This document shows positions 1-8,694 of a stretch of DNA of 64,000 nt, piece by piece. The DNA lies in contig JAYPBC010000004.1 in assembly GCA_038124025.1 (NCBI GenBank), positions 1 to 64,000 of the forward strand, given 5' to 3'. Under the pieces are notes generated by a model. It made no database searches, was not told the DNA's origin, and was given only the letters and a program-made list of their open reading frames with translations. Every line of letters begins with the position of its first letter. The stretch's first letter is position 1. The translations under genes were made by a program, and so were the position numbers. The stretch is from UBA1275 sp038124025 (GTDB taxonomy: Bacteria > Bacteroidota > Rhodothermia > Balneolales > Balneolaceae).

Positions 1-60
1 AATCGATATAATCTAATTATACCTATTTCAACACGAATAGTTTCACGCAATTATTTAATC

Positions 61-81
61 GAACCCAATGAAATTGGGTTC
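61..81. terminator. Perfect inverted repeat, possible terminator of the small lipoprotein gene
   Basis: Two 9-base arms (GAACCCAAT and ATTGGGTTC) are separated by three bases. The hairpin lies about 40 bases past the stop of the reverse-strand lipoprotein gene. Neither side carries a clear T-run, so this is a weak or bidirectional terminator at best. The symmetry is seen; the function is inferred. Confidence 0.4.
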
Positions 82-119
82 AATTTCGTATTCAAGCAAA
101 CAAGCTATACTATTTAGAT

Positions 120-431
120 CTAGTCAACGATACAAGCACTGGTAGCCTTCGAAAGGGACGAAGGTACTCGCTCCGTGAACCAAGCTGGATCATCTTGAAT
201 AGTCGCTACACCTATTTTTTCATTTTTTTGAACGCCTTCATATTGTACAATACATCGCTGTACATCTAAGTCCAGAGTAAGAACTTCGATTGTGTTTAAT
301 GCTGCATGGTCTTGAATCTGCTGATTGGCATTTTCCAGTAAGTCTACACACTCACAATGAGATGGAGAACAGGCCAAAGTAATCCAGTACACCGATAAGA
401 GCACCCACATGAGCCGCACTTTAGTGTTCAT
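120..431 (-). CDS. Small putative lipoprotein of unknown function
   Basis: I do not recognise the family. An upstream in-frame ATG at 503 would give 127 residues, but the first 24 residues then look unlike a leader. The ATG at 431 gives a 103-residue product starting with a short basic N-terminus, a hydrophobic stretch and a lipobox-like ITLAC, so it should be exported and lipid-anchored. The mature part contains Cys-x-Cys (CEC) and a further pair of cysteines. There is no operon partner: it is divergent from the symporter operon. The start choice is my inference from the signal peptide. Confidence 0.55.
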   Translation of the reverse strand: MNTKVRLMWVLLSVYWITLACSPSHCECVDLLENANQQIQDHAALNTIEVLTLDLDVQRCIVQYEGVQKNEKIGVATIQDDPAWFTERVPSSLSKATSACIVD

Positions 432-496
432 TTTATTTGTGTTAAATCCCGATTTATGTGTTATGAAAAGGAAGGGGCGTTCACCTAGGTCACCCG

Positions 497-628
497 ATGC
501 CAAAGGTGCTTAAAATGGTCTTAAGAGATTTAAGCTATGCTCTGTTTGGACTATTTATTTCCATTCTGCTTGCCGTTTCAATTAATGAAGATGTACGCAA
601 AGAAATATTTGCGATGATTGGGCTATAA
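497..628 (+). CDS. Possible 43-residue single-span membrane protein
   Basis: This is a short open frame not supported by a family I recognise. It encodes a basic N-terminus, one hydrophobic helix of about 18 residues (residues 13-30) and a short charged tail (NEDVRKE) ending in a second hydrophobic patch. An internal ATG at 515 would also serve as start. It sits between the divergent lipoprotein gene and the symporter operon, 109 bases before the symporter. The composition looks like a small inner-membrane peptide, but chance cannot be excluded. Confidence 0.35.
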   Translation: MPKVLKMVLRDLSYALFGLFISILLAVSINEDVRKEIFAMIGL

Positions 629-737
629 AAAAGTAAGACTGAACTACGAACAGTTACTCATCAATCACGTAATTCAGGTTTCTTTTTAATGCTATTGCTT
701 GCATATTCCCAAATCAATTAATTAATAGATCAGGAGT

Positions 738-2540
738 ATGATCTTACAAGCATTAGACTGGTGGATTATTGGGATTTTCTTCCTAATCCTTTTAGCTATT
801 GGTTGGGTAGCCTCTCAATCGGCTAGCAGAAATACATCGGAGTACTTTTTAGGCGGCAGATCCATGCCATGGTGGTTATTAGGTATATCTATGGTAGCCA
901 CCACTTTTTCAGCAGACACCCCTAATCTAGTGGCAGGATTAGTGCGTGAAGGTGGAGTGGCCAACAACTGGGCTTGGTGGGCATTTCTGATTACCGGTAT
1001 GGTAACGGTGTTCATTTATGCAAAGTTATGGCGCCGATCCGAGGTGGTCACGGACTTAGGGCTATATGAACTTCGTTATGGTGGGAAAGCGGCTTCATTT
1101 CTTCGAGGATTCCGGGCACTGTATTTAGGTATTCTCTTTAACTGCCTAATCATGGGAACGGTAACCTTAGCTGGTATAAAAATTGGTTCCATAATGTTAG
1201 GCTTAGAACCCTGGGTTATTGTACTATCTATTTCCGTTATCGTGGTTATCTATTCTTCACTTGGGGGGATAAAAGGGGTAATCTGGGCTGACTTTTTCCA
1301 ATTTGGAATCGCCATGACTGGAGCCTTTTACGCCGCTTATATCGTACTACAAGAACCAGAAATTGGGAGTTTACAAGCCTTAATTACCCATCCAAATGTG
1401 GTACCAAAATTGAATCTTATTCCCGATCTTAGTGATACTTCTTTACTGCTTACCTTATTTATTATCCCGATAGCCGTCCAATGGTGGGCAGTATGGTATC
1501 CTGGTTCTGAACCAGGTGGTGGTGGCTATATTGCACAGCGAATGCTCGCCGCTAAAGACGAAGAAAATGCTATTGGTGCTAGTTTACTTTTTAATGTAGC
1601 ACACTACGCACTGCGACCTTGGCCATGGATTATTGTGGCACTCGCATCCATTATCATCTACCCTGACTTAGCCTCTATTAAGGCAGAATTTCCAAACATA
1701 AAAGATCAATATCTGGGTGATGATATTGCCTACCCAGCCATGCTGACCAAGTTAGGCAAAGGTTGGTTAGGCTTGGTGGTTGCCTCACTTATTGCTGCCA
1801 TCATGTCTACCCTTAGCACCCACTTGAATTGGGGTGCATCTTACTTAGTCAATGACTTTTATAAGCGATTTGTGCGGCCAGACTCCAGTGAGGAGCATTT
1901 GGTTGCTATGGGGCGATGGACCACCGCTGGCTTGATGATTTTATCGGCCATCATGGCGACGACCATCCTAGAAAATGCAACCCAAGCCTTTGACATACTC
2001 CTACTATCCGGAGCAGGATCGGGTGCTATTTACTTGTTGCGCTGGTTTTGGTGGCGAATTAACGCTTGGACGGAAATTGTAGCGATGGCCTCAGCTACCA
2101 TCATGGCTTTTGTGTTAGTCCTACTGGTTCCTGATGCATGGGTAGAAACCTATTTATTGGACGCCGCTGCCGTTAAACTGCTCATCGCTGTAAGCTTTAC
2201 TAGCTTGGTATGGATTGCTACCACCTATCTGACTAAACCAGAAAGTATGGAAACCTTGATTCGATTTTACGAACAAGTGCAGCCAGGTGGACCGGGTTGG
2301 AAAAAAGTGATAGATGCGGCGGAAAAACAAGGCATTCTATTTTCTGAAGAACAAAAAGGATGGGACTTACCCCAAAGTCTTCTAAGTGTAGCTTTGGGAA
2401 CCTTAGGAATTTATGCCGCCTTGTTTTCTACTGGTAACTTTATCTATGGGAAATGGGCGTGGGGCCTCGGGCTCATGTTCATTAGTTTGACCAGTAGTTT
2501 TTTAGTAATTCGGCTTTGGAGACAATTAAAAATTAACTAG
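738..2540 (+). CDS. Sodium:solute symporter (SSS/SLC5 family), first gene of a GalNAc-type operon
   Basis: Inner-membrane Na+-coupled transporter of 600 residues, mostly hydrophobic with about 13-14 spans. The N-terminal stretch around residues 33-60 (SEYFLGGRSMPWW followed by GISMVATTFSADTPN) is the classical SSS TM1 region containing the Na+ site, and VIYSSLGGIKGVIWADFFQF matches the conserved family TM5 region. The substrate cannot be read from sequence. Its position 9 bases before a GH109-type glycosidase, followed by a sugar nucleotidyltransferase and a NahK-like kinase, suggests uptake of an N-acetylhexosamine or a related sugar. An AGGAG lies almost directly against the ATG, closer than usual, and no better start is present. 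SSS family assignment is firm; the substrate is inferred. Confidence 0.9.
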   Translation: MILQALDWWIIGIFFLILLAIGWVASQSASRNTSEYFLGGRSMPWWLLGISMVATTFSADTPNLVAGLVREGGVANNWAWWAFLITGMVTVFIYAKLWRRSEVVTDLGLYELRYGGKAASFLRGFRALYLGILFNCLIMGTVTLAGIKIGSIMLGLEPWVIVLSISVIVVIYSSLGGIKGVIWADFFQFGIAMTGAFYAAYIVLQEPEIGSLQALITHPNVVPKLNLIPDLSDTSLLLTLFIIPIAVQWWAVWYPGSEPGGGGYIAQRMLAAKDEENAIGASLLFNVAHYALRPWPWIIVALASIIIYPDLASIKAEFPNIKDQYLGDDIAYPAMLTKLGKGWLGLVVASLIAAIMSTLSTHLNWGASYLVNDFYKRFVRPDSSEEHLVAMGRWTTAGLMILSAIMATTILENATQAFDILLLSGAGSGAIYLLRWFWWRINAWTEIVAMASATIMAFVLVLLVPDAWVETYLLDAAAVKLLIAVSFTSLVWIATTYLTKPESMETLIRFYEQVQPGGPGWKKVIDAAEKQGILFSEEQKGWDLPQSLLSVALGTLGIYAALFSTGNFIYGKWAWGLGLMFISLTSSFLVIRLWRQLKIN

Positions 2541-2549
2541 TACCGTACG

Positions 2550-3941
2550 ATGGATCGAAAAACCTTTATGAAAAAAAGCTCATTAGCAGGAATTGCCGGA
2601 GTACTCGGCGGCGGAGCGACAACTGGGGCAACAAACGCATCAACCAGTGGGGAGAGTACATCAAAAACAGTCAAAAAGGGTGCTAATGATCATATTCAAA
2701 TTGGATTTATTGGAACTGGGCTTCGTGGACGCAATCATGTCAACAACCTACTGGACCATCCGAAGGTGCAGTGCGTGGCGATTTGTGATATTGATCCGGA
2801 TGCTATAGATCGAGCTTCGCAAATTATTGAGGCTAAGGGACAACAAAAACCTACGGTATATGGCGACCACGAACGTGCGTATGAGGATATGCTGGCCAAG
2901 GAGAATTTAGATGCGGTTGTCATCTCTACTAATTGGCGATGGCACACCCCTATGTCACTAGCCGCGATGGAAGCGGGAGTGTACCTTGGGGTAGAGGTTT
3001 CAGGGGCATTTTCTGTGGACGAGTGCTGGGAGTTAGTGCGCACGCATGAGCGAACAGGGACTCACTTGATGTTTATGGAAAATGTTAATTATCGAAGAGA
3101 TGTAATGGCTGTACTAAACATGGTTAGGGATGATGTATTTGGGGAGTTACTGCATTTCCGAGGTGGATACCAGCATGATTTGCGTACCGTAAAATTCAAT
3201 GACGGACAGGGTGGGCTGCTGTACGGGGAAGGATCCTACGGGGAGGCTCGTTGGCGCACCGAACATTCGCTACAGCGTAACGGAGAATTGTATCCTACGC
3301 ATGGACTAGGACCAATTGCCACATGGATGGATATGAATAGAGGGAACAGACTCACAAGTTTGACTTCGCATACGACCAAAGCTAGGTCGCTTAAACATTT
3401 TGCGAAACAGCATCCCGATGGAGGACCTAATCACCCTTATGCAACTAAGGAATGGAAACTGGGTGATGTTGTTACCTCCACAATCACGACGGCCCGAGGA
3501 GAAACGATTATTCTAACCCACGACACCAATTCACCTCGACCCTATTCCCTTGGTTTTAGAATACAGGGAGTGCAAGGCTTGGCCGAATTTGATTATTATA
3601 CCCAGCGCGTTCACATCGAAGGTGTTTCAGAGAATCATCGCTGGGATGCGGGATCTGAATGGTTCGACAAGTACGATCATCCCCTATGGAAGCAGTATGG
3701 CGAAGAAGCCGCAAATTCCGGGCATGGAGGAATGGATTTCTTTCTGGATAGAGCTTTTATAGAAGGGGTTCGCCGGCAAGAGGCCCCTGTGATTGATGTA
3801 TATGATGGGGCCGTGATGCGGGTCATTACCCCATTATCTGAGCGATCAATTATAGAAGGCGGTGCTCCGCAGGAAATACCTGATTTCACTCAGGGTGCAT
3901 GGATGCATCGGGCACCTGTATTTGGCCTAGGGGATCTCTAA
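2550..3941 (+). CDS. Gfo/Idh/MocA-fold glycosidase, GH109 type (probable alpha-N-acetylgalactosaminidase)
   Basis: Predicted exported NAD+-dependent glycosidase that removes terminal alpha-GalNAc by an oxidation/elimination mechanism, as known for GH109. The 463-residue protein has a leader (residues 1-31), a Rossmann motif GTGLRG at 55-60, and family blocks MENVNYRRD (about 176-184), GYQHDLRTVKFNDG (about 206-219) and YPTHGLGP (248-255), which I recognise from Elizabethkingia NagA-type GH109. The leader resembles a Tat signal but has DRKTFMKKS, that is Arg-Lys rather than Arg-Arg. It is operonic with a symporter upstream and a nucleotidyltransferase and sugar kinase downstream, which fits GalNAc release and activation. 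An ordinary dehydrogenase role is the alternative; the GH109 blocks argue against it. Confidence 0.8.
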   Translation: MDRKTFMKKSSLAGIAGVLGGGATTGATNASTSGESTSKTVKKGANDHIQIGFIGTGLRGRNHVNNLLDHPKVQCVAICDIDPDAIDRASQIIEAKGQQKPTVYGDHERAYEDMLAKENLDAVVISTNWRWHTPMSLAAMEAGVYLGVEVSGAFSVDECWELVRTHERTGTHLMFMENVNYRRDVMAVLNMVRDDVFGELLHFRGGYQHDLRTVKFNDGQGGLLYGEGSYGEARWRTEHSLQRNGELYPTHGLGPIATWMDMNRGNRLTSLTSHTTKARSLKHFAKQHPDGGPNHPYATKEWKLGDVVTSTITTARGETIILTHDTNSPRPYSLGFRIQGVQGLAEFDYYTQRVHIEGVSENHRWDAGSEWFDKYDHPLWKQYGEEAANSGHGGMDFFLDRAFIEGVRRQEAPVIDVYDGAVMRVITPLSERSIIEGGAPQEIPDFTQGAWMHRAPVFGLGDL

Positions 3942-3948
3942 ACTTCCT

Positions 3949-4887
3949 ATGCAATCCATCTCACTGGTCATACTTGCAGCGGGTTTAGGTAGCCGGTACG
4001 GAGGTCAAAAACAAACCGATGGCTTAGGACCGAATCAAGAAAGTTTGCTCGACTATGCAATTTATGACGGGTTAAAGGCTGGATTTACTCAGATCGTTTT
4101 TGTGGTTCGAGAATCGATGATGCCTACCTTCAAAGAAGCACTGGAAGCTAGATGGGGCCGCTATAAGAACAAGTACTATCCCAAAGCTTATTTTGAGTGC
4201 GTATTACAAAAGATGGATGATCTACCAGAGGGTTGTGAACGACCGGTGGAGCGTACAAAACCGTGGGGAACAGCCCATGCGCTTTGGGCTGCTCGCGAAT
4301 GTATCCATGAACCCTTTGCCATGATTAATGCCGACGACTTTTATGGATGCGATGCACTCCTTTGTATTGCCCAACATTTAAAAGGGCTCGAAAACGATTC
4401 CCTACACGCCTGTTTGGTTGGATATCCGATCACTCGTACCCTTTCGAAAAATGGTTCCGTCTCTAGAGGTATTTGTGAAGTTAGGCGCGGCAATCTACGC
4501 CGAATCGTTGAACGAACCCATATAGAAACCGATGGAACCTCTATTTGGTGCAAAGAAAACGGAAGCGTTCAACTTTTAGATGGGACCGAAATTGTTTCAA
4601 TGAACTTAATGGGATTTAGTTCAGCAATTTTTACGGTACTTGAAGAACTATTAACCCATTTTTTCACCGAACAAATACAGGAGATAAATCCTCAGAAGCT
4701 CTCGGCGGAATGCTATATTCCCAGTGCCCTTCAGTCCTGTATCGAACGAGGTCTTTCGGTTCCGGTACTCGAGAGTAATTCTGTCTGGTTTGGAGTTACC
4801 TATCCGGATGATGCACCTATTGTTCGTGGTTCATTGCTCGATTTGGTACAAAATGGGACTTACCCAACGCCCCTTTGGATGCAATAA
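3949..4887 (+). CDS. Sugar-1-phosphate nucleotidyltransferase (NTP_transferase fold)
   Basis: Probable cytoplasmic enzyme joining a hexose(amine)-1-phosphate to a nucleoside triphosphate to give an NDP-sugar. The 312-residue protein starts with the glycosyltransferase-A nucleotide-binding signature LAAGLGSRYGG (residues 9-19) and has a metal-binding-type NADDFYG segment near residue 125. It begins 7 bases after the GH109 gene and ends 18 bases before a NahK-like kinase, so the kinase product (GlcNAc/GalNAc-1-phosphate) is a likely substrate. Bifidobacterial NahK loci use GalT at this step, so an independent nucleotidyltransferase would be a different solution. Specificity for UTP and GalNAc-1-P is inferred from context only. 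Confidence 0.8.
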   Translation: MQSISLVILAAGLGSRYGGQKQTDGLGPNQESLLDYAIYDGLKAGFTQIVFVVRESMMPTFKEALEARWGRYKNKYYPKAYFECVLQKMDDLPEGCERPVERTKPWGTAHALWAARECIHEPFAMINADDFYGCDALLCIAQHLKGLENDSLHACLVGYPITRTLSKNGSVSRGICEVRRGNLRRIVERTHIETDGTSIWCKENGSVQLLDGTEIVSMNLMGFSSAIFTVLEELLTHFFTEQIQEINPQKLSAECYIPSALQSCIERGLSVPVLESNSVWFGVTYPDDAPIVRGSLLDLVQNGTYPTPLWMQ

Positions 4888-4905
4888 GCTATATCCAATT
4901 AAGCT

Positions 4906-6108
4906 ATGTCAATTAAAAAAAAATCTTCCTCAGAGCTAATACATGTAGTACGCTCCTTCATACCAGAGATACTGGTTAGTGAACTAGAAGTGCAGCAATT
5001 AGGGCTTGGTCATATTCATGAAAGTTACCTCATCCAACAATCAGGCACATCAAGCTGGATCCTTCAAAGAATGAACACACTGGTTTTCACCAAGCCCAAA
5101 CAAGTTGAAGAAAATCATCTCGCCCTAATTCATTTATTCAAAGGCGAATCCATAGATACTCTAGGGATTCAACTACCTGAAGTGGTACCCTACTCGGCTC
5201 AGAGCCTGTATTATTGGGATGCAGACCATCAGCCTTGGCGACTGTATACCTTTTATGGTGAGCACTTTTGTTATGAATATTGCCCTTCGCTTGAGATTGC
5301 TCGAAAGGCTGGTAAAGCCTTTGGTCGGTTTTCACGAGTGCTTAATAAAACTGAGAATAACCTTGAGAATGAGCCGGAAAAGTATGATCCAGAAAGAGTG
5401 GAGGCTATTCCAGAGAAAATTTTGCGCCCAAAACCTGCCCGGATCGCTGAAGCATTCAAGCCTACAATCGACGCCTTCCACAGCATCCACCATCGAGCCC
5501 ATCAACACCACGCCGCACGCGCAAGGTACCATGGGCCCCTACACCTAAGTACCGTACAGGGATCTCACTTGCTACCATTTGACCTTGAGGCTTGGAACAT
5601 CGCCATTGAACATAACCTCCCTATGCTTATGGCCATGGAAAATGATCTTAGCAGTGATGAGGGCCACCGTTATAATCGATTATCTCATAATGATGCCAAG
5701 TTGAATAACCTGCTCCTTCACCCAGAAAATGAACCCGCTGTCATACTTGATTTAGATACCGTGATGCCTGGATCCTTGTTGTTTGATTTAGGCGATGGCC
5801 TACGTAGTATTGCAACGTCGACTAAAGAAGATGAACCAGACCTAGCCCAAGTTTGCATACATTGGGACTATTATCAGCAGTATGAAGACGCTTTTTTAGC
5901 CGAAGTCAATTCAATGCTAAACCAGGATGAACAGCGCTATATCTCCTTTGCTGGCCCTTATATGACCTTTATCATGGGTTTGCGATTCTATACCGATTTT
6001 CTAGACGGTAATCGCTACTACTCTTGCAACTATCCAGAACACAACTTGGTACGAGCTCGAAACCAATTCCACCTCTTCCATCAAATGATGGAAAAGGTGA
6101 ACGGTTAA
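4906..6108 (+). CDS. nahK: Aminoglycoside-phosphotransferase-fold sugar kinase, NahK-like N-acetylhexosamine 1-kinase
   Basis: Predicted to phosphorylate GlcNAc/GalNAc at C1. Of 400 residues, SHNDAKLNNLL (about 260-270, catalytic Asp), DLDTVMPGSLLFDLGDG (about 282-298, metal-binding Asp) and the C-terminal YPEHNLVRARNQ closely follow Bifidobacterium NahK, as recalled from that sequence. An LQRMN near residue 48 also matches. Between residues about 185 and 205 the segment FHSIHHRAHQHHAARARYH is unusually histidine-rich; it aligns with FHDTPHRFEDFKAA of NahK, so it is a substituted segment rather than a frameshift. Last gene of the four-gene operon, it converges on the vSGLT-like symporter. Confidence 0.8.
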   Translation: MSIKKKSSSELIHVVRSFIPEILVSELEVQQLGLGHIHESYLIQQSGTSSWILQRMNTLVFTKPKQVEENHLALIHLFKGESIDTLGIQLPEVVPYSAQSLYYWDADHQPWRLYTFYGEHFCYEYCPSLEIARKAGKAFGRFSRVLNKTENNLENEPEKYDPERVEAIPEKILRPKPARIAEAFKPTIDAFHSIHHRAHQHHAARARYHGPLHLSTVQGSHLLPFDLEAWNIAIEHNLPMLMAMENDLSSDEGHRYNRLSHNDAKLNNLLLHPENEPAVILDLDTVMPGSLLFDLGDGLRSIATSTKEDEPDLAQVCIHWDYYQQYEDAFLAEVNSMLNQDEQRYISFAGPYMTFIMGLRFYTDFLDGNRYYSCNYPEHNLVRARNQFHLFHQMMEKVNG

Positions 6109-6141
6109 ACGATATGCTACGAATGGCTAAGGCGGTACATC

Positions 6142-7782
6142 CTACCAGAAAATAGCGTAAAGAACAGCTGTAATAATTAGCACGGTATACGCACCAATGT
6201 TAAAGGATCGACTTGTTTTGAAGGTTTCCGAAGTGGTGATAATGGCTTTCTGGTCATCGTCATTTGGATTGGTCGTCAAAGAAACACCTGCAATAACAAC
6301 AATCGTGAGGATTAAGGTATAATACATCTGAGTTAAAAAGGGTAACTCCAAGGATGGAACCTTTAACAGTAAAGCGATTACAATGGATGATAGCACCCCA
6401 CAAATAGCGGCTTTAGTAGTGGTTTTCTTCCAAAATAAACCCATAATAAATACGGCTAAAATACCAGGACTCACTAAGCCAGTGTATTCTTGAATGTACT
6501 GAAACATCTGAGGAACATTACTTAGCTGCGGTGCAACTAATACAGCAATAACTAAGGCTACAATAGCTGTTAAACGACCCACTGTTACGGTTTGTTTATC
6601 AGTCGCCTCTCTATTGAAATAAGGCTTGTAAATATCCATGGTAAAGATGGTGGCTACCGAATTAAGCATGGAAGCTAAAGATGAGACAATAGCGGCTGCA
6701 AGAGCTGCCACCACCAAACCTTTAAATCCAGGCATCACAAACTCACTAATTAACCAAGGATAGGCTTTATCGTTATCAAGTCCACCACCTGCTTTGGTAA
6801 AAGCTTCTACCACTCCAGGAATCGTATTGGTTCCCTCAGGCTGGGAAAACATCACATAGGCAACAATTCCAGGAATAACAACAATCAAAGGAATGATGAG
6901 CTTTAAAAATGCTGCAAAAACAATCCCCTTTTGAGACTCCTCTAGCGACTTAGCGGCTAAAGTTCTTTGGATAATATATTGGTTAAATCCCCAATAATAT
7001 AGATTTGCTACCCACATCCCCCCTACGAGCACTGCAATACCTGGAAGGTTATTAAACTCTGGATGATCCCGATCTAAGATCATATGAAATTTATCTCCAG
7101 CTACATCATAGATATGGTTAATTCCACGCAAGACACCACCATCTGGTGTAACTTGATCCAAAGCTATAAAGGTTGTTACAAGACCGCCTAGGACCAGCAA
7201 TATTACTTGTACAACATCAGTCCAAGCTACCGCAGATAATCCACCATAAATAGAGTAGGCTGCCGCAATAAATGCCAAACCAATGAGAGAGGCCCAAATT
7301 AGACTCCCATCACCGACCCCGAAAATGGTATCCAACGCTTTTGCACCCAGGAAAATGACCGTAGTCAGGTTTACAAAGACAAATAAAGCAATCCAAAATA
7401 CCGCCAAAATAGTTTTTAAGGTGGTATTAAATCGCTGCTCAACAAATTCGGGTATGGTATATAATTTTTTTTCTATAAAAATAGGAAGGAGAAACTTCCC
7501 AACAATTAAAAGGGTAATGGCAGCCATCCACTCATAGGTAGCAATGGCAAGTCCCACCGCAAAACCTGAGCCAGACATACCAATTATCTGTTCCGCTGAG
7601 ATGTTTGCAGCAATCAGAGAAGCACCTATCGCCCACCAAGGCAATGATTTACCAGCTAAAAAATAGTCCTCTGCATTTTTTTGGTGTCCGTCTTTATCTC
7701 TAGAAACCCAAAGCCCAATCCCTACAATTATCATGATGTAGGCGACAAAAACAATAATATCAATGGTCGCAAATCCGCTCAT
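6142..7782 (-). CDS. sglT: Na+/galactose (glucose) symporter, vSGLT type
   Basis: Inner-membrane Na+/sugar cotransporter, 546 residues, about 14 spans. It resembles Vibrio parahaemolyticus SGLT over almost its full length: the N-terminal ISAEQIIGMSGSG region, SIYGGLSAVAWTDVVQ, NLYYWGFNQYIIQRTLAAKS (sugar-binding helix region in vSGLT), AALAAAIVSSLASMLNS (Na+-site helix) and FQYIQEYTGLVSPGILAVF are all present. Substrate is therefore probably galactose or glucose. It is monocistronic and converges on the NahK operon with a 33-base gap. Its closeness to a predicted GalNAc pathway suggests a shared diet of galactose- and GalNAc-containing glycans. Confidence 0.92.
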   Translation of the reverse strand: MSGFATIDIIVFVAYIMIIVGIGLWVSRDKDGHQKNAEDYFLAGKSLPWWAIGASLIAANISAEQIIGMSGSGFAVGLAIATYEWMAAITLLIVGKFLLPIFIEKKLYTIPEFVEQRFNTTLKTILAVFWIALFVFVNLTTVIFLGAKALDTIFGVGDGSLIWASLIGLAFIAAAYSIYGGLSAVAWTDVVQVILLVLGGLVTTFIALDQVTPDGGVLRGINHIYDVAGDKFHMILDRDHPEFNNLPGIAVLVGGMWVANLYYWGFNQYIIQRTLAAKSLEESQKGIVFAAFLKLIIPLIVVIPGIVAYVMFSQPEGTNTIPGVVEAFTKAGGGLDNDKAYPWLISEFVMPGFKGLVVAALAAAIVSSLASMLNSVATIFTMDIYKPYFNREATDKQTVTVGRLTAIVALVIAVLVAPQLSNVPQMFQYIQEYTGLVSPGILAVFIMGLFWKKTTTKAAICGVLSSIVIALLLKVPSLELPFLTQMYYTLILTIVVIAGVSLTTNPNDDDQKAIITTSETFKTSRSFNIGAYTVLIITAVLYAIFW

Positions 7783-7949
7783 ATGTGTATATTTTATTAT
7801 GGTTAGTTCAGCGCTTAATAAAAGGAATTATATAAACATTTAGAATACAGAACTTCTTTTTTTATTTTACAATTTAAACTAACCAAATGTATAACAATAC
7901 AACACTATTTAATTATAGCGATAAATACTTCAAATAAATTAGTACACTC

Positions 7950-8414
7950 ATGAAAAAAGTACCCCTATATCTGTTCTTAGTGGCATTTACTATGATTGGA
8001 TTCTCCTGCGGTGAATCTGAAGCAGAACGTATGGCACGAGAACAAGCACGAATAGATTCTATTCGTGTCGCTGAACAAGCCGCACTTGAAGCGCGGATGC
8101 AAGCCGTAGAAGATAGCTTGGCTGCGGTAGAAGCCGCCCGATTAGCGGAGGAAGCTGCAAAAACAGCCTACACATTCGATGAAAATGGCAGTTATGTCAT
8201 TCAAACTGGATCATGGCGCTCAGAAGTAAAAGCAAATCAAATAGCTGATCGATGGTCGAGAAGAGTTCCGGCAGCCTATGTTGTCCAAGGCGGCGATGAA
8301 ACTTCCGGCGATGTTTGGTTTCGAGTTCGCATTGGTTATTTCCCAAGCATTCAAGACGCCCAAAACTTTGGCGCAGAAATGGGCCTAGATTACTGGGTTA
8401 CCACTAGAGACTAA
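7950..8414 (+). CDS. SPOR-domain-like lipoprotein
   Basis: A 154-residue lipoprotein with signal peptide and lipobox IGFSC near residues 16-20. Residues about 25-75 form an Ala/Glu/Arg-rich, charged amphipathic helix (coiled-coil stalk). The C-terminal 75 residues (SYVIQTGSWRSEVKANQIADRW ... WFRVRIGYFPSIQDAQ, split here) follow the SPOR fold pattern, which binds denuded peptidoglycan in known members. Likely a periplasmic-facing outer-membrane lipoprotein at septal or remodelled cell wall. It stands alone, divergent from sglT. Confidence 0.8.
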   Translation: MKKVPLYLFLVAFTMIGFSCGESEAERMAREQARIDSIRVAEQAALEARMQAVEDSLAAVEAARLAEEAAKTAYTFDENGSYVIQTGSWRSEVKANQIADRWSRRVPAAYVVQGGDETSGDVWFRVRIGYFPSIQDAQNFGAEMGLDYWVTTRD

Positions 8415-8694
8415 GGTTTCAATAGCAAGTAAATTGACTATTTGATCGTATCTATTGCGTGAAATGGTTAATTATTATGCTAAAAAATATTTTAGTTGCT
8501 TATCTCGCAAGCAATTAGTTAATTGAGTCAACGCTCAAGTAGCGTCTCTCTTGATGAATAGTCAGGGCATTACATCGGAATGATGTAATGCCCTATTTTT
8601 TTGCATCAACTTATCTATATTATACGTTTACGTTCAAGTTACGTACTAAACTGGCATATTATCCTATCGTCCTGAATACGCTGACTCACTAGTT
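8415..8694 (+). other. Intergenic stretch with a late terminator; no gene recognised
   Basis: 280 bases between the SPOR lipoprotein and the STAS gene. No tRNA, riboswitch or convincing small protein was found. A small hairpin (ACGCT/AGCGT) near 8531-8545 and then the strong terminator at 8565 lie about 150 bases past the stop codon. The region could be a long 3' UTR or a small RNA ending at that terminator. Confidence 0.35.
8565..8602 (+). terminator. Strong rho-independent terminator
   Basis: A perfect 12-base stem (GGGCATTACATC with GATGTAATGCCC) around a 5-base loop is followed by TATTTTTTT. This is the clearest intrinsic terminator in the window. It ends transcription from the SPOR lipoprotein gene or from a transcript starting between the two genes. 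Confidence 0.88.

Noticed and set aside
5458..5535. Frameshift in the NahK-like gene.
   Set aside because: The histidine-rich stretch aligns without gaps to the family, and other frames show no family sequence.
7884..7891. TAnnTTTG (Bacteroidota -7 type) hits upstream of sglT (reverse strand here), and at 33472-33479 (sucC) and 53146-53153 (transsulfuration gene, reverse strand).
   Set aside because: All lie about 96-102 bases from the starts, but none has a convincing -33 TTTG, and the same pattern occurs at 30555-30562 where no forward gene starts, so chance is likely.
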